From the NCBI RefSeq assembly GCF_030815985.1, contig NZ_JAUSXM010000001.1:3224001-3288000 (forward strand): a DNA stretch of 64,000 nt, written 5' to 3'. Numbering within the stretch: position 1 is the stretch's first letter; each line of letters opens with the position of its first letter. Both the position numbers and the translations under genes were made by a program. The notes under the pieces were generated by a model. That model was not told the origin of the DNA. It saw only the letters and a list, made by a program, of their open reading frames with translations, and did not search any database. Shown here piece after piece: positions 16,049 to 25,305 of this stretch. Origin of the DNA: Paenibacillus sp. W2I17 (GTDB taxonomy: Bacteria; Bacillota; Bacilli; Paenibacillales; Paenibacillaceae).

Positions 16049-17644
16049 TTATTGGCCGGTATTCCAACGGTCATATGCCCCCTGATACAGTTCGATGATA
16101 CGGTCACTGCCCATTTTCTTCATCTGTGCAATGTACTTATCCCAGTTCTCAAGTGGTTCCTGGCCGGTCACAAACTTCGCTTCCATCTGTTTAACGTACG
16201 TATCCAGGTCAGACAATAGAGCGGTTGCTTCGCTTTGCTCTTCATTTGTCAAATAAACGTTAGGAAATGGCGCTTTTCCGATAGGTACCAACTTCTCTTG
16301 ATTCTGCTGGTCAATCCACTCATCAAATTCAGTGCGAAGACCCTTCGCTACATCCGGATCATTAATACCCGGTGTCAAGATACCAAAGTTCGGCGTGATT
16401 TTACCGCGGTATTCCTCACGATCCCCACCCCCGGGAACGGGGAGCCACTCTTTAACGTGATTTTCCTTGTCTTTGAATTTCCACAGCACACCTTCCGGAC
16501 CTTGATTGAACAGTGTCGCACCTTCATAGCTGTATAAGTAATCGATCCATCGCATCGTCGCCTCGGGGGACGGGTTGCTGCTTGTAATAGCAAAGGTACC
16601 ACGAGCCGACATGCCCGGATGTTTGCCGTATACCGGAGAGTTTGCCACCTCGCTCTTCACGGGTGTCATCAGCGGATGATCCGTGCTAGGTTCACCACCA
16701 AGCGTGAAGTATGGATGGTAATCGTTGAACAGTGCAAGTTTGTTGCTTTCACCTTTAGCTTTTTTCTGATCACCTGTTTGAGAGAAGGTCTCATGATCCA
16801 GCAAGTCTTCCTTCCACAAGCGGTTCATGAATGTAAGATAACCTTTGTAACCTTCTTCTTGATAAGGATAGTGAACTTTACCGTCCTTATCGGAATAGAT
16901 GCCTTCGTTGTACATTCCCCAGAAGCCGAAGAAAAACATGCGAAGATCATCCAGTTTTACAGAAGTAAGCGGAATTTCATCTTGCTGGCCATTGCCATTA
17001 GGATCTTCTTCTTTTACACGCTTGAGATACGTATACAATTCTTCCGTAGTCTTGGGCTCTTCTACGTTAAGTGCCTTCAAGAATTCCCCGTTGTACCACA
17101 TTGGGCCTCTATACCACACGGCCGCTTTATCAATGAATGGGAGTGCATACATATGCCCATCAGGTGTTGTAAATGATTTACGGACATCCGGGTTCTCATC
17201 GAGAATCTTTTTAATATTTGGGGCGTAACCTTCGTCAATGTATTTTTCCAACGGGATCAGGATGCCCTGGCTGCCATAAGTCACCTGCTCGGCAGGCTTG
17301 AGGTCCGCAGCATAGAACATATCCGGCAAGTCTCCGCTCGCGAAAACCAGATTTTTCTTCGTTTCAAAGCTGTCGATCGGTGAGAGCTGGTACTCCAGCT
17401 TGATGCCCGACAGTTTCTCCATTTCTTGCAGCACAGGCATGGTGCTCCAATCGGCTACGCCCGCATCCTGGGACATGACCTTTAACGTTAGCGTTTTGTC
17501 TACAATAGGGAAACCTTCTTTTTTGACCCCCTCTACTTTGGAGGTCGTGCTTCCATCTTCATTGGTTGAACCACAAGCTGCAAGCAATGTTGCGAATAAG
17601 GTGAGACAGAGTGTAATGGATGAAGCCTTGCGAAGCTTTTTCAT
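16049..17644 (-). CDS. Sugar ABC transporter substrate-binding lipoprotein (LplA-like)
   Basis: 531 residues from ATG 17644 (GGGGAG upstream). A lipoprotein signal with lipobox LLAAC (Cys24) anchors it outside the membrane. Length and motifs (GDLPDMFYA, GILIPLEKYIDEGYAPNI, KSFTTPDGHMYALPF) match the large binding proteins of the LplA/YtcQ group that work with LplB and YtcP. It delivers an oligosaccharide to the permeases encoded just upstream. No ATPase gene is present in the operon; such importers commonly share an MsmX-type ATPase encoded elsewhere. Confidence 0.9.
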   Translation of the reverse strand: MKKLRKASSITLCLTLFATLLAACGSTNEDGSTTSKVEGVKKEGFPIVDKTLTLKVMSQDAGVADWSTMPVLQEMEKLSGIKLEYQLSPIDSFETKKNLVFASGDLPDMFYAADLKPAEQVTYGSQGILIPLEKYIDEGYAPNIKKILDENPDVRKSFTTPDGHMYALPFIDKAAVWYRGPMWYNGEFLKALNVEEPKTTEELYTYLKRVKEEDPNGNGQQDEIPLTSVKLDDLRMFFFGFWGMYNEGIYSDKDGKVHYPYQEEGYKGYLTFMNRLWKEDLLDHETFSQTGDQKKAKGESNKLALFNDYHPYFTLGGEPSTDHPLMTPVKSEVANSPVYGKHPGMSARGTFAITSSNPSPEATMRWIDYLYSYEGATLFNQGPEGVLWKFKDKENHVKEWLPVPGGGDREEYRGKITPNFGILTPGINDPDVAKGLRTEFDEWIDQQNQEKLVPIGKAPFPNVYLTNEEQSEATALLSDLDTYVKQMEAKFVTGQEPLENWDKYIAQMKKMGSDRIIELYQGAYDRWNTGQ

Positions 17645-17685
17645 AACAACAACTCCCCTTGTTTAATGTGGTATATGGATTAAGA

Positions 17686-18594
17686 TCATCCCTTAACGGA
17701 ACCGATCATAACACCCTGTACAAAGTAACGCTGGAGGAATGGATACACCGCAATGACCGGTAGGGTGGCAACAATAATGACAGCATATTTGACCAGTGCA
17801 GCGATCTCCGCTTTGGTATTCATCGCTGTTGCTGAAGAGGTATCGATAGCGCCTCCCCCTTGAGCCGCCATTTCTTGAAGCACCAGAATCTGGCGCAGAA
17901 AGAGCTGCAGTGGGTACTTGGAAGAATCATTCAGATAGATCATGGCACTAAAATAGCTGTTCCAGTGTCCGACTCCATAGAAGAGCGCCATCACTGCAAT
18001 GATTGGCATGGAAAGCGGGAGCACAATCTTGATGAACAACCGGGTGTTGGTACACCCATCAATATGCGCCGCTTCCTGTAACTCCTTGGGGATGGTCGAT
18101 TGGAAGAACGTTCGGCATACGATAATATTCCAGATGGATGCAGCTCCAGGCAGAATAAGTGCCCACATGCTGTTCACCATACCAAGATCCTTAACCAGCA
18201 GGTAACTTGGGACAAGCCCTCCGCCGAAGAACATCGTTACCATAAACATCGCCATGAAGAATCCACGTCCCACAAAGTCCGAGCGGCTGAGCGCATAGGC
18301 TGCGGGTAGTGTAACAATCAGGTTAACGATGGTGCCTACAACGGTATAGATAATCGTATTTTTGTACCCAATCCAGATGTTGGTGTTCTCAAACACCCGG
18401 GCGTAACCTTCAAACGTAATCCCTTTTGGTAGCAGCCACATCTCACCGGAGGCTACATATTTGGGATCACTGATTGAAGCACTGATGATGTATAACAGCG
18501 GATACAGCACAATGACGAGTGCTACCGTCAGATAGATGTAATTGCACAATAAGAACAATTTATCACTTCTGCTTTCTTTCACAGCGGATGACAT
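17686..18594 (-). CDS. Carbohydrate ABC transporter permease (YtcP-like)
   Basis: 302 residues from ATG 18594, RBS AAAAGGAGGG. Six membrane helices are apparent, and the binding-protein-dependent transport EAA loop reads KELQEAAHIDGCTNTRLFIK. It pairs with the LplB-like permease encoded 16 bases upstream to form the channel for the operon's oligosaccharide substrate. Confidence 0.9.
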   Translation of the reverse strand: MSSAVKESRSDKLFLLCNYIYLTVALVIVLYPLLYIISASISDPKYVASGEMWLLPKGITFEGYARVFENTNIWIGYKNTIIYTVVGTIVNLIVTLPAAYALSRSDFVGRGFFMAMFMVTMFFGGGLVPSYLLVKDLGMVNSMWALILPGAASIWNIIVCRTFFQSTIPKELQEAAHIDGCTNTRLFIKIVLPLSMPIIAVMALFYGVGHWNSYFSAMIYLNDSSKYPLQLFLRQILVLQEMAAQGGGAIDTSSATAMNTKAEIAALVKYAVIIVATLPVIAVYPFLQRYFVQGVMIGSVKG

Positions 18595-18609
18595 ATGTAT
18601 TCCCTCCTT

Positions 18610-19581
18610 TTACCATAGGCTGTTTTCACTGGTGCGGCGTGCAATCTGATTCACGGTAATAAGCAGAATCGCATTCACTACGGAGTTGAACAATCCCACC
18701 GCCGTAGAGAAACTGTACTGCGCATCGACCAGACCGGATCGATAGACAAATGTTGAGATGACATCGGACGAGCCCATGTTCAGCGGATTTTGCAGCAGCA
18801 GGATTTTCTCGAATCCGACGCCCAGAATACTGCCCATATTCAGAATTAACAAGATGGTGATCGTAGGGATGATCGCTGGAATGTTAATATGCAAAATCCG
18901 TTTGAACCGGCTCGCACCATCCACCACAGCCGCTTCATGCAGTTGCGGGTCCACACCCGATAGAGCGGCAAGGTATATAATGGTGCCCCAGCCTGCACTT
19001 TGCCAGACTCCTGACAGTACATACACTGTTTTGAACCACGCAGGGTCCGTCAGGAATTGAGGTGACTGAAATCCAAGGGCCTGTACCAAATTGACAATCA
19101 TGCCTGACGAGGGTGATAAAAAGGTAATGATCATCCCCGACATCACAACGACCGAAATGAAATGCGGTGCATACGTGACGGTCTGCACAGTACGCTTAAA
19201 GAAGGAATCCTTCACTTCATTGAACGCTAACGCCAGAATAATCGGCAATGGAAAACCTATAGCCAGCTCATACAAGCTGATGCTAAGGGTATTCCATAGT
19301 AAATCCCAGAAATAATACGAATTGAAGAAACGGATGAAATGATCGAATCCAACCCATGGGCTTCCTGTGACACCAAGCGTTGGGATAAAGTTTTTAAATG
19401 CAATTTGTATGCCGTACATCGGACCATAATGGAATATCAGAAAGTATAGAAAGGCTGGTGCAATAAACAGATACAACTCCCAGTTCCGAATCGTCCTTCT
19501 CCATAATTTATTTTTCTTACTGCTCGGATTGGTGTATACCGATAAGTTTTGCGATAAGGCGGACTTCCCATCTGGTTGCAT
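18610..19581 (-). CDS. Carbohydrate ABC transporter permease (LplB-like), first gene of glycan operon
   Basis: 323 residues from ATG 19581, preceded by AAAGGAGGAAACAACTG. A long cytoplasmic N-terminus precedes six helices starting at WELYLFIAPAFLYFLIF; the EAA loop reads DPQLHEAAVVDGASRFKRI. It opens the seven-gene operon running down to 9869. A cre-like sequence directly upstream of the RBS suggests CcpA control of the whole unit. Confidence 0.9.
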   Translation of the reverse strand: MQPDGKSALSQNLSVYTNPSSKKNKLWRRTIRNWELYLFIAPAFLYFLIFHYGPMYGIQIAFKNFIPTLGVTGSPWVGFDHFIRFFNSYYFWDLLWNTLSISLYELAIGFPLPIILALAFNEVKDSFFKRTVQTVTYAPHFISVVVMSGMIITFLSPSSGMIVNLVQALGFQSPQFLTDPAWFKTVYVLSGVWQSAGWGTIIYLAALSGVDPQLHEAAVVDGASRFKRILHINIPAIIPTITILLILNMGSILGVGFEKILLLQNPLNMGSSDVISTFVYRSGLVDAQYSFSTAVGLFNSVVNAILLITVNQIARRTSENSLW

Positions 19582-19600
19582 CAGTTGTTTCCTCCTTTTT

Positions 19601-19614
19601 TGGTAACGCTTACA
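19601..19614. promoter_or_regulatory. Candidate cre (CcpA) site in the glycan operon leader
   Basis: On the minus strand TGTAAGCGTTACCA matches the cre consensus at 13 of 14 positions. It lies one base upstream of the Shine-Dalgarno stretch of the LplB-like gene, a position where bound CcpA would block promoter clearance or elongation. Confidence 0.6.
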
Positions 19615-20133
19615 TACTGAGTTTATGGTTCATTGCCTAATCCGTAAATATGCCATTTCAATCTTCACTTCTAAAATTACGGAATATACTGATACAACGG
19701 GGGTTTACACTTTTGTTGCCAGCTTGTCATTGTCATTTCGGGGGTATAAAACATGTAGAATTTGACCTATTTCCCTCCTGTAGTTGTCATTGAGAGTTTC
19801 ATCACATGAACTTGAAAGATGTCAGATCCGAACTTAGGTTAGAAAACAGACCTTAAGGTCAAAACCCACATATACACATGGGACACGGTATTGATGTCTA
19901 CAAGCATCATACTTTAATGTAATATTATCTGTCATATATCTTTCGCACATTACAAAACTGTAATGGCTTGCCTTTATTCTATATTTCTCCTCCCTCTTTC
20001 GTATATATGTTGTTTTTATCTTTGCCTTCAGGATACATAAACACTTATAAACACTGGAAATATGGAATCATATATGTAGATTTTGCACAAGGCGTGGAAT
20101 CTGAAAATAGTAGATATTTCGGAAAAGACCATT

Positions 20134-20166
20134 AAAAAAAAGCCATTCCGCTACACGAACTGGCTT
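20134..20166 (-). terminator. Second downstream terminator of the SLH gene
   Basis: On the minus strand AGCCAGTTC pairs with GAATGGCT (one bulge), followed by nine Ts. It lies about 110 bases beyond the first terminator. Confidence 0.6.
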
Positions 20167-20275
20167 TACAACCTAAGCAGATATCTATTTCATTCATAAA
20201 AAATGACAGAATTAATTACGCCACATGTAATATAAATGATCATATGAAAATCTGGGTACAGTTTCAACTCAAATA

Positions 20276-20312
20276 AAAAACGACTCTCCATACATGTATG
20301 GAGAGTCGTTTT
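20276..20312 (-). terminator. Intrinsic terminator after the SLH gene
   Basis: A perfect stem (AACGACTCTCCATAC against GTATGGAGAGTCGTT) followed by Ts on the minus strand. Confidence 0.85.
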
Positions 20313-20364
20313 GAAGATACACATCCGTTATATCCATGTTCAGTTTGTAGGGTTTGCAGTGAAT

Positions 20365-21288
20365 TTACTTACCAGAAGGTTGAGCTTCTGCTGTATAGCC
20401 TGTTGGGATATCCGTTTCTGCAGTCACATTTGTGATAACCATTGGATACATCATGTCTGGATCAGGTTGAATAATGGAATAGAGCACGATGGCGCGTCCA
20501 TCCTTCTCCAATTTCACATCATCAATCTTCAATCCATATCCAGGGTGCGGCATTTCAGCACTGAGTTTAACTTTGGTTGTTTTCTCATCAACCTTCGTCG
20601 TTGTTACTTCAGGTACAATCGCTTGTTGGCCTTCACCTGGATTGGTTGGAGTTGGCTCTGCTGAGCCGCCATTGCCGTGTTTATCCACAAATTCGAGTGC
20701 ATTAAAGATCATGCTTGCAGCCTCCATACGGGTAAGCGACTGATCTGGACGGAAATTCCCGTCCTTATCCAGTTCAATGATGTTCATGTTCAGCAGGTTC
20801 TGGACTGCAGATATGGCGTCCTTACCGATTTTATTTTCGTCCTTAACAAGATTATACTTCATGATGACCGGATAATTCCCGGTTGTGTTAATCCCTTCAT
20901 GTAGCAAAATGACAAACAGTTCACGCGTCATCTTGCCCTGGGGGTTCAATTCAACTGGAATGGACAGTCCATTCTGAGTAGCGGCCTGCACCGCATCGGC
21001 ATACCACGTATCCGGACTGATTTTATTCTGAGCGGATGCTTCCGCAAATTCATTTTTCAGACCAAATGCATTCACTATCAGTTGAACACCCTGTGGCTCG
21101 GACAATGCAAGATCTGGACGGAACAGATCCGCTGTTACTCCGTTAACAATGCCTTTTGATTTCAAAGAATCCACAACCGACTTCTGACCTTCATCCTTCA
21201 CATCTGTGAAAGCAAATACCGATGCACCTCCTGCTGTCAAAGAAACGCAGAGCGCAAGTGTTGCAGCCAATCCTTTTTTATGTTTCAT
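20365..21288 (-). CDS. Secreted SLH-domain protein with PrcB-like C-terminal domain
   Basis: 307 residues: signal peptide (1-26, ending SVFA), then three S-layer homology motifs (FTDVKDEGQKSVVDSLKSKG; DTWYADAVQAATQNG; KDAISAVQNLLNMNI with FRPDQSLTRMEAASMI), a Pro/Gly linker near 212-225 and a C-terminal domain of about 80 residues. The last part (LSAEMPHPGYGLKIDDVKL, YSIIQPDPDMMYP) resembles PrcB-type protease-complex domains. SLH motifs usually bind pyruvylated wall polymers, so the C-terminal domain would be displayed on the surface. The PrcB resemblance is from memory and tentative. Confidence 0.75.
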   Translation of the reverse strand: MKHKKGLAATLALCVSLTAGGASVFAFTDVKDEGQKSVVDSLKSKGIVNGVTADLFRPDLALSEPQGVQLIVNAFGLKNEFAEASAQNKISPDTWYADAVQAATQNGLSIPVELNPQGKMTRELFVILLHEGINTTGNYPVIMKYNLVKDENKIGKDAISAVQNLLNMNIIELDKDGNFRPDQSLTRMEAASMIFNALEFVDKHGNGGSAEPTPTNPGEGQQAIVPEVTTTKVDEKTTKVKLSAEMPHPGYGLKIDDVKLEKDGRAIVLYSIIQPDPDMMYPMVITNVTAETDIPTGYTAEAQPSGK

Positions 21289-21519
21289 TTCCTGGCACCT
21301 CCATATGATTAGTAAAGCCTATTTTTTACCTCTTCATTCCTACAGACGGGGTATCTCTAGAAAATGTTTCAGTAATTTCGACATCTGGTGAATACAACAC
21401 GGGAACACTGAATAGAACTCTTCTCCGCTGTCACTAATCGGGGCCACCTGCTATTGCTAACTGGCTTCGTTGACATCCCATCGGATTAGCGCAAAAATAA
21501 GAATAGAGAAATCTATCGG

Positions 21520-21612
21520 ATGACGGATAAACAACGAACTAGATCACATACAGTAAGAGGGCACGACGCGCTAATAACAGGTGTCGGCCCTTTTCTTGAC
21601 TCCACCTGCTGA
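21520..21612 (+). CDS. Putative 30-residue leader peptide
   Basis: ATG 21520 opens 30 codons ending in TGA at 21610-21612; the peptide starts MTDKQRTRSHTVRG and ends PFLDSTC. The upstream GAGAA is only a weak ribosome binding site. The frame stays open right across the hairpin at 21555-21594, which is what a translation-dependent attenuator needs. No similarity to known proteins is claimed; the position is the evidence. Confidence 0.4.
   Translation: MTDKQRTRSHTVRGHDALITGVGPFLDSTC
21555..21597 (+). terminator. Attenuator-like hairpin upstream of the ABC exporter
   Basis: Positions 21555-21569 pair with 21581-21594 with one bulged A (core GGGC-CGAC against GTCG-GCCC), loop of about 11 bases, followed by TTTTCTT. 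It lies between the putative promoter and the exporter gene and inside the leader ORF, so it would stop transcription unless ribosomes interfere. Confidence 0.55.
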
Positions 21613-21648
21613 ACTGACTTCACCTATAATAAAAGGAGAACAACGCTT

Positions 21649-23391
21649 ATGTCCAAGAAAGGATTACTTCGCGGTTATGTTGTGTCGAACTGGCCTGTTT
21701 ATCTGGTTGCTGTTCTTCTGATCATCGCCTCCAATGTCGGGCAAGCATCCTTGCCCCGCATACTCGGCAGCTTCACGGATCAGTTGATGCAGAACTCTCT
21801 TCAGATGCAGACGGTCGTAAGGTACAGCCTGTCCCTTTTGGCTATTGCCATCGGGTATAATCTACTGTTCGGTACCGGGCAATTCATGATTATGAAGCTC
21901 GGTCGACGCTTCGAATTCATGACACGTGAGCGTATATTCAGTAAGTTTTCCGAACTTAGCGAACATTATTTCTCGAAACAGGGAAACGGAAAGCTGCTCA
22001 GTTATGTCATGAATGACGTTACTTCCGTACGTGAAGCGATATCCAATGGCGTGACGCTCATGACCAATGCCACCTTCCTGCTGTTGTCCTGCATTGTCAT
22101 GATGCTGCTTAGCGGGATTCCGTTGACGCTCATTCTAATCAGTGTTGTTCCTTTGCTGGCGATTCCATTTCTGGTCGTGTTTTTTGGTCCGCGGATTCGC
22201 AAGCGCTCTCGCGACGTGCAGGAAGCACTTGCTACCATGACGGAATCGGCGGAAGAGCAGCTGGGTGGCATTCGCGTCACCAAGACGTTTGCCATCGAAG
22301 ACAGTGCTCGTGCACGCTTTGGAACTACCGTCGATGCAATCAAGAGCAAACAGCTTCGACTGGTTCGTCTGTCTTCCTTGTTTCAAGCCTTGCTACCGTT
22401 GCTCGGAGCTATCTCATTGGTCGTTTCTCTGCTTGTCGGGGGTATTATGACCATGCAGAATTCCATTACACTCGGGAGTTTTGTCGCCTTAACCTTATAT
22501 CTGCGCATTATCATGGGACCGCTTCAACAGATCGGCAATGTTATTAATACCGTTCAGCGCTCAGGCGCATCACTGGAGCGGGTGAATGACCTGCTCAGCG
22601 AAGTAGCAGATGTGCGTGAACTTCCTGAAGCCACAGCGCTCCAAACCGTACAAGATATCACCATGGAGAATCTAACCTTCTCCTATCCTGGCAGTTCATC
22701 TCCTGCTCTCAAAAACATTCAACTCCATATCCGTGCCGGGCGAACGGTCGGTATTGTAGGCAAGACCGGCTCAGGTAAAAGTACCCTCGTTAAGCTATTG
22801 CTGCGTACATATGAACCACCTGAAGGAACAATTCGCATCAATGGTACCGATATTCGGCAGCTGTCGCTGGAAAGTCTAAGATCGCGCATCGCCTATGTCC
22901 CTCAGGATGGATTCCTGTTTAGTACCACCATCCGGGATAACATCGCATTTAGCGACCGGGAAGTATCGCTGGATACAGTGGAACATAGTGCACGGCAAGC
23001 CATGATCTATGATAATATTGTCCGTTTTCCTGATCGCTTTGATACACTGCTTGGCGAACGTGGACTCACCCTGTCTGGTGGACAGCGTCAGCGAACCAGT
23101 CTTGCAAGAGGACTGATCAAGCAAGCACAGTTACTTATTCTGGATGACAGCATGAGTGCGGTTGATGCCGTCACCGAGAGTGGTATTCTGCGCAGTTTAC
23201 GCGAGATCGGCAAGGGCAAGACTACATTGATTATCTCTCATCGCATCAGCGCGGTCCGTCATGCGGACGATATTATCGTTCTGGATGAAGGGCGAGTCGC
23301 TGAGCAGGGAACACATGCGCAGTTGATGGCTGCCAAAGGGTTATATGCGGCCACCTACCGTTTGCAGGAGGAGGGATTACATCATGTCTAA
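21649..23391 (+). CDS. Multidrug ABC exporter half-transporter, degenerate-site subunit (BmrC/YheI-like)
   Basis: 580 residues: six-helix exporter domain (about 15-310) and a nucleotide-binding domain with Walker A GKTGSGKST, signature LSGGQRQR and Walker B LLILDDS. The residue after the Walker B Asp is Asp rather than the catalytic Glu, typical of one partner in heterodimeric exporters. RBS AAAAGGAG precedes ATG 21649. The gene overlaps the next by eight bases, so the partners are co-translated. Export of drugs or another amphipathic compound is expected from the family; the natural substrate is unknown. Confidence 0.85.
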   Translation: MSKKGLLRGYVVSNWPVYLVAVLLIIASNVGQASLPRILGSFTDQLMQNSLQMQTVVRYSLSLLAIAIGYNLLFGTGQFMIMKLGRRFEFMTRERIFSKFSELSEHYFSKQGNGKLLSYVMNDVTSVREAISNGVTLMTNATFLLLSCIVMMLLSGIPLTLILISVVPLLAIPFLVVFFGPRIRKRSRDVQEALATMTESAEEQLGGIRVTKTFAIEDSARARFGTTVDAIKSKQLRLVRLSSLFQALLPLLGAISLVVSLLVGGIMTMQNSITLGSFVALTLYLRIIMGPLQQIGNVINTVQRSGASLERVNDLLSEVADVRELPEATALQTVQDITMENLTFSYPGSSSPALKNIQLHIRAGRTVGIVGKTGSGKSTLVKLLLRTYEPPEGTIRINGTDIRQLSLESLRSRIAYVPQDGFLFSTTIRDNIAFSDREVSLDTVEHSARQAMIYDNIVRFPDRFDTLLGERGLTLSGGQRQRTSLARGLIKQAQLLILDDSMSAVDAVTESGILRSLREIGKGKTTLIISHRISAVRHADDIIVLDEGRVAEQGTHAQLMAAKGLYAATYRLQEEGLHHV

Positions 23392-25201
23392 CGCTAACCC
23401 TGAACTTCACCCAGATGCAGAAGCCGATCAGAGTAAACGAACTTCGTTTAAAGCCATGATGGCATACGCCAAACCTCATAAATGGGCTTTTGCCGGTATC
23501 TTCTTCTGCTCACTGCTTGGCATATCGGCAGATTTGTTACAACCATATCTGGTGAAGATCGCCATCGATGATCATCTGGCCGTGGGCCAGACCAGTGTGG
23601 GCTTTCTCGTTCAGCTCGCAGCCATCTTTCTTGGGCTGGCTGTCATCAGTTTTATTTTTACCTATATCCAGAATAATCTGTTGCAGCATGTGGGCCAGAA
23701 CATTGTATCCCGGATCAGAAAGGACCTGTTCAAGCATATCTCCAAAATGTCCATGTCCTTCTTTGACCGTTTTCATATCGGCAGTCTGGTTACGAACGTA
23801 TCCAGTGATACGGAAACCATCAGCAGCTTTTTCACTCAAGTACTGCTCAGTCTGATTCGAGATGGTATGATGCTGGTGCTCATTATCGTCTTTATGTTCC
23901 AGCTTGATCCTGTGTTGGCGACATACTCCCTGATCGTGCTGCCTGTCATTGCCGTTGTTGCGGTATTATTCCGTAGTGGACTGCGGAAAGCTTATCAAAA
24001 TGCTCGTACCCGGCTTTCCCGTTTGATCGCATTTACGGCGGAGAACCTGTCCGGTATGTTCTTGATTCAGGCTTTTCACCAGGAAGAAGAACAGAAGAAA
24101 CGTTTCTCGGAACAGAATGCGCTTCATCTGAAAGCCAATATTGCGCAAGCCCGCTCCAATGTCATCTTCAACCGAACGTTTGATATCCTTGGCAATGCAG
24201 CACTGGTCATGATGGTTTGGCTTGGAGGTCGCGCCGTACTGGGTGAATCCCTGCAAGTCGGGGTATTGTATGCGTTTATTAGCTATATCCGTCAGTTCTT
24301 TCAACCGATTAACCAGATTACGATGCAATGGAATACATTCCAGTCCACGACCGTATCGATGGATCGCATCTGGAATATTCTGAATACACGGCCTGAAGTT
24401 GCTGATCCCAAACCCGGGATGGCCTCCTCGCTTGAACCACAAAATGTGATGGGCCAGATTGATTTTAACGATGTGTCGTTTGGTTATCGGGCAGACCGGC
24501 CCTTGATTCAGCAGATGAACCTGCACCTCTATCCGGGTGAAATGGTAGGTATCGTGGGAACAACAGGCGCTGGCAAAAGTACACTGATCTCCCTGCTCAA
24601 TCGTTTCTATGATGTAGACAAGGGCAGTATCGAGATTGATGGTACCGATATTCGGCATCTGCCGCAGGCTAAGCTTCATCGAATCGTGGGTCTGATTCAA
24701 CAGGAACCCTTCCTGTTTTCCGGTTCCATTATTGATAATGTGAGAATGTTTCGTGAGGATATTACCCGAGAGCAGGCGATTGAGGCCTGCCGGTTTGTCG
24801 GAGCACATGCGATGATTTCACGTTTGCCTCAAGGATATGATACACATCTATCCGAACGCGGAAGCGGTCTGTCTGCCGGGGAGCGGCAATTGATCTCGTT
24901 TGCCCGGATCGTGGTGTTCCAGCCTCGCGTGCTCATTCTGGATGAAGCAACCGCCAATCTGGACTCACACACGGAACAGCTTGTGCAGCAGGCACTGGAA
25001 TCGGTATCCCAGGGACGCACCACCATTGTCATTGCTCATCGCCTGTCCACAGTGATGCATGCCGATCGAATTCTGGTGATGGAGAATGGTGAGATTGTGG
25101 AGGAAGGACCACACCAGGAACTAATCGCAGCCAAAGGTGTATATGCAGACTTGTACACCCACGCGCGTGATGCAGGTAAAAATTCAGCTATATCAGGGTA
25201 A
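23384..25201 (+). CDS. Multidrug ABC exporter half-transporter, catalytic subunit (BmrD/YheH-like)
   Basis: 605 residues from ATG 23384, inside the end of the previous gene, with GGAGGAGG upstream. Six-helix domain (about 30-340), then Walker A GTTGAGKST, a non-standard signature LSAGERQ and a canonical Walker B VLILDEA with catalytic Glu; the H-loop is VIAHR. Canonical Walker B here and degenerate in the partner, with the reverse for the signatures, fits a heterodimer with one active ATP site, as in BmrCD and TM287/288. Confidence 0.88.
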   Translation: MSNANPELHPDAEADQSKRTSFKAMMAYAKPHKWAFAGIFFCSLLGISADLLQPYLVKIAIDDHLAVGQTSVGFLVQLAAIFLGLAVISFIFTYIQNNLLQHVGQNIVSRIRKDLFKHISKMSMSFFDRFHIGSLVTNVSSDTETISSFFTQVLLSLIRDGMMLVLIIVFMFQLDPVLATYSLIVLPVIAVVAVLFRSGLRKAYQNARTRLSRLIAFTAENLSGMFLIQAFHQEEEQKKRFSEQNALHLKANIAQARSNVIFNRTFDILGNAALVMMVWLGGRAVLGESLQVGVLYAFISYIRQFFQPINQITMQWNTFQSTTVSMDRIWNILNTRPEVADPKPGMASSLEPQNVMGQIDFNDVSFGYRADRPLIQQMNLHLYPGEMVGIVGTTGAGKSTLISLLNRFYDVDKGSIEIDGTDIRHLPQAKLHRIVGLIQQEPFLFSGSIIDNVRMFREDITREQAIEACRFVGAHAMISRLPQGYDTHLSERGSGLSAGERQLISFARIVVFQPRVLILDEATANLDSHTEQLVQQALESVSQGRTTIVIAHRLSTVMHADRILVMENGEIVEEGPHQELIAAKGVYADLYTHARDAGKNSAISG

Positions 25202-25305
25202 TGAACCTGAGTTATAGTAAATACAGAACGTTGAACATGCCGCTCTGCTCATGCAGGCGGCACGTTTGGCATATCGATCAGCATTGTTAATTAGGAGGAA
25301 CACCT

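Larger units (their letters stand above)
19615..20364. other. AT-rich non-coding gap upstream of the glycan operon
   Basis: About 750 bases without a credible gene. The right part holds two terminators for the SLH gene. A 12-bp palindrome GACCTTAAGGTC lies at 19849-19860, about 270 bases upstream of the operon. No promoter could be fixed with confidence. Confidence 0.4.
21470..21648 (+). promoter_or_regulatory. Leader region of the ABC exporter operon
   Basis: Begins with a TTGACA box (21470-21475), then a 30-codon ORF spanning a terminator-like hairpin, then a TATAAT-like box (about 21626) and the Shine-Dalgarno AAAAGGAG of the exporter gene. The -10 matching TTGACA is weak. This order resembles the BmrB-type attenuated leader known upstream of bmrCD. 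Bases 21289-21469 show nothing recognisable beyond the SLH gene promoter area. Confidence 0.5.

Noticed and set aside
23966..24808. Long open frame (about 280 codons) antisense to the second exporter gene
   Set aside because: It lies wholly inside a gene with clear ABC motifs, has no good RBS and its protein has no recognisable composition or motif. It reflects codon bias of the sense gene.
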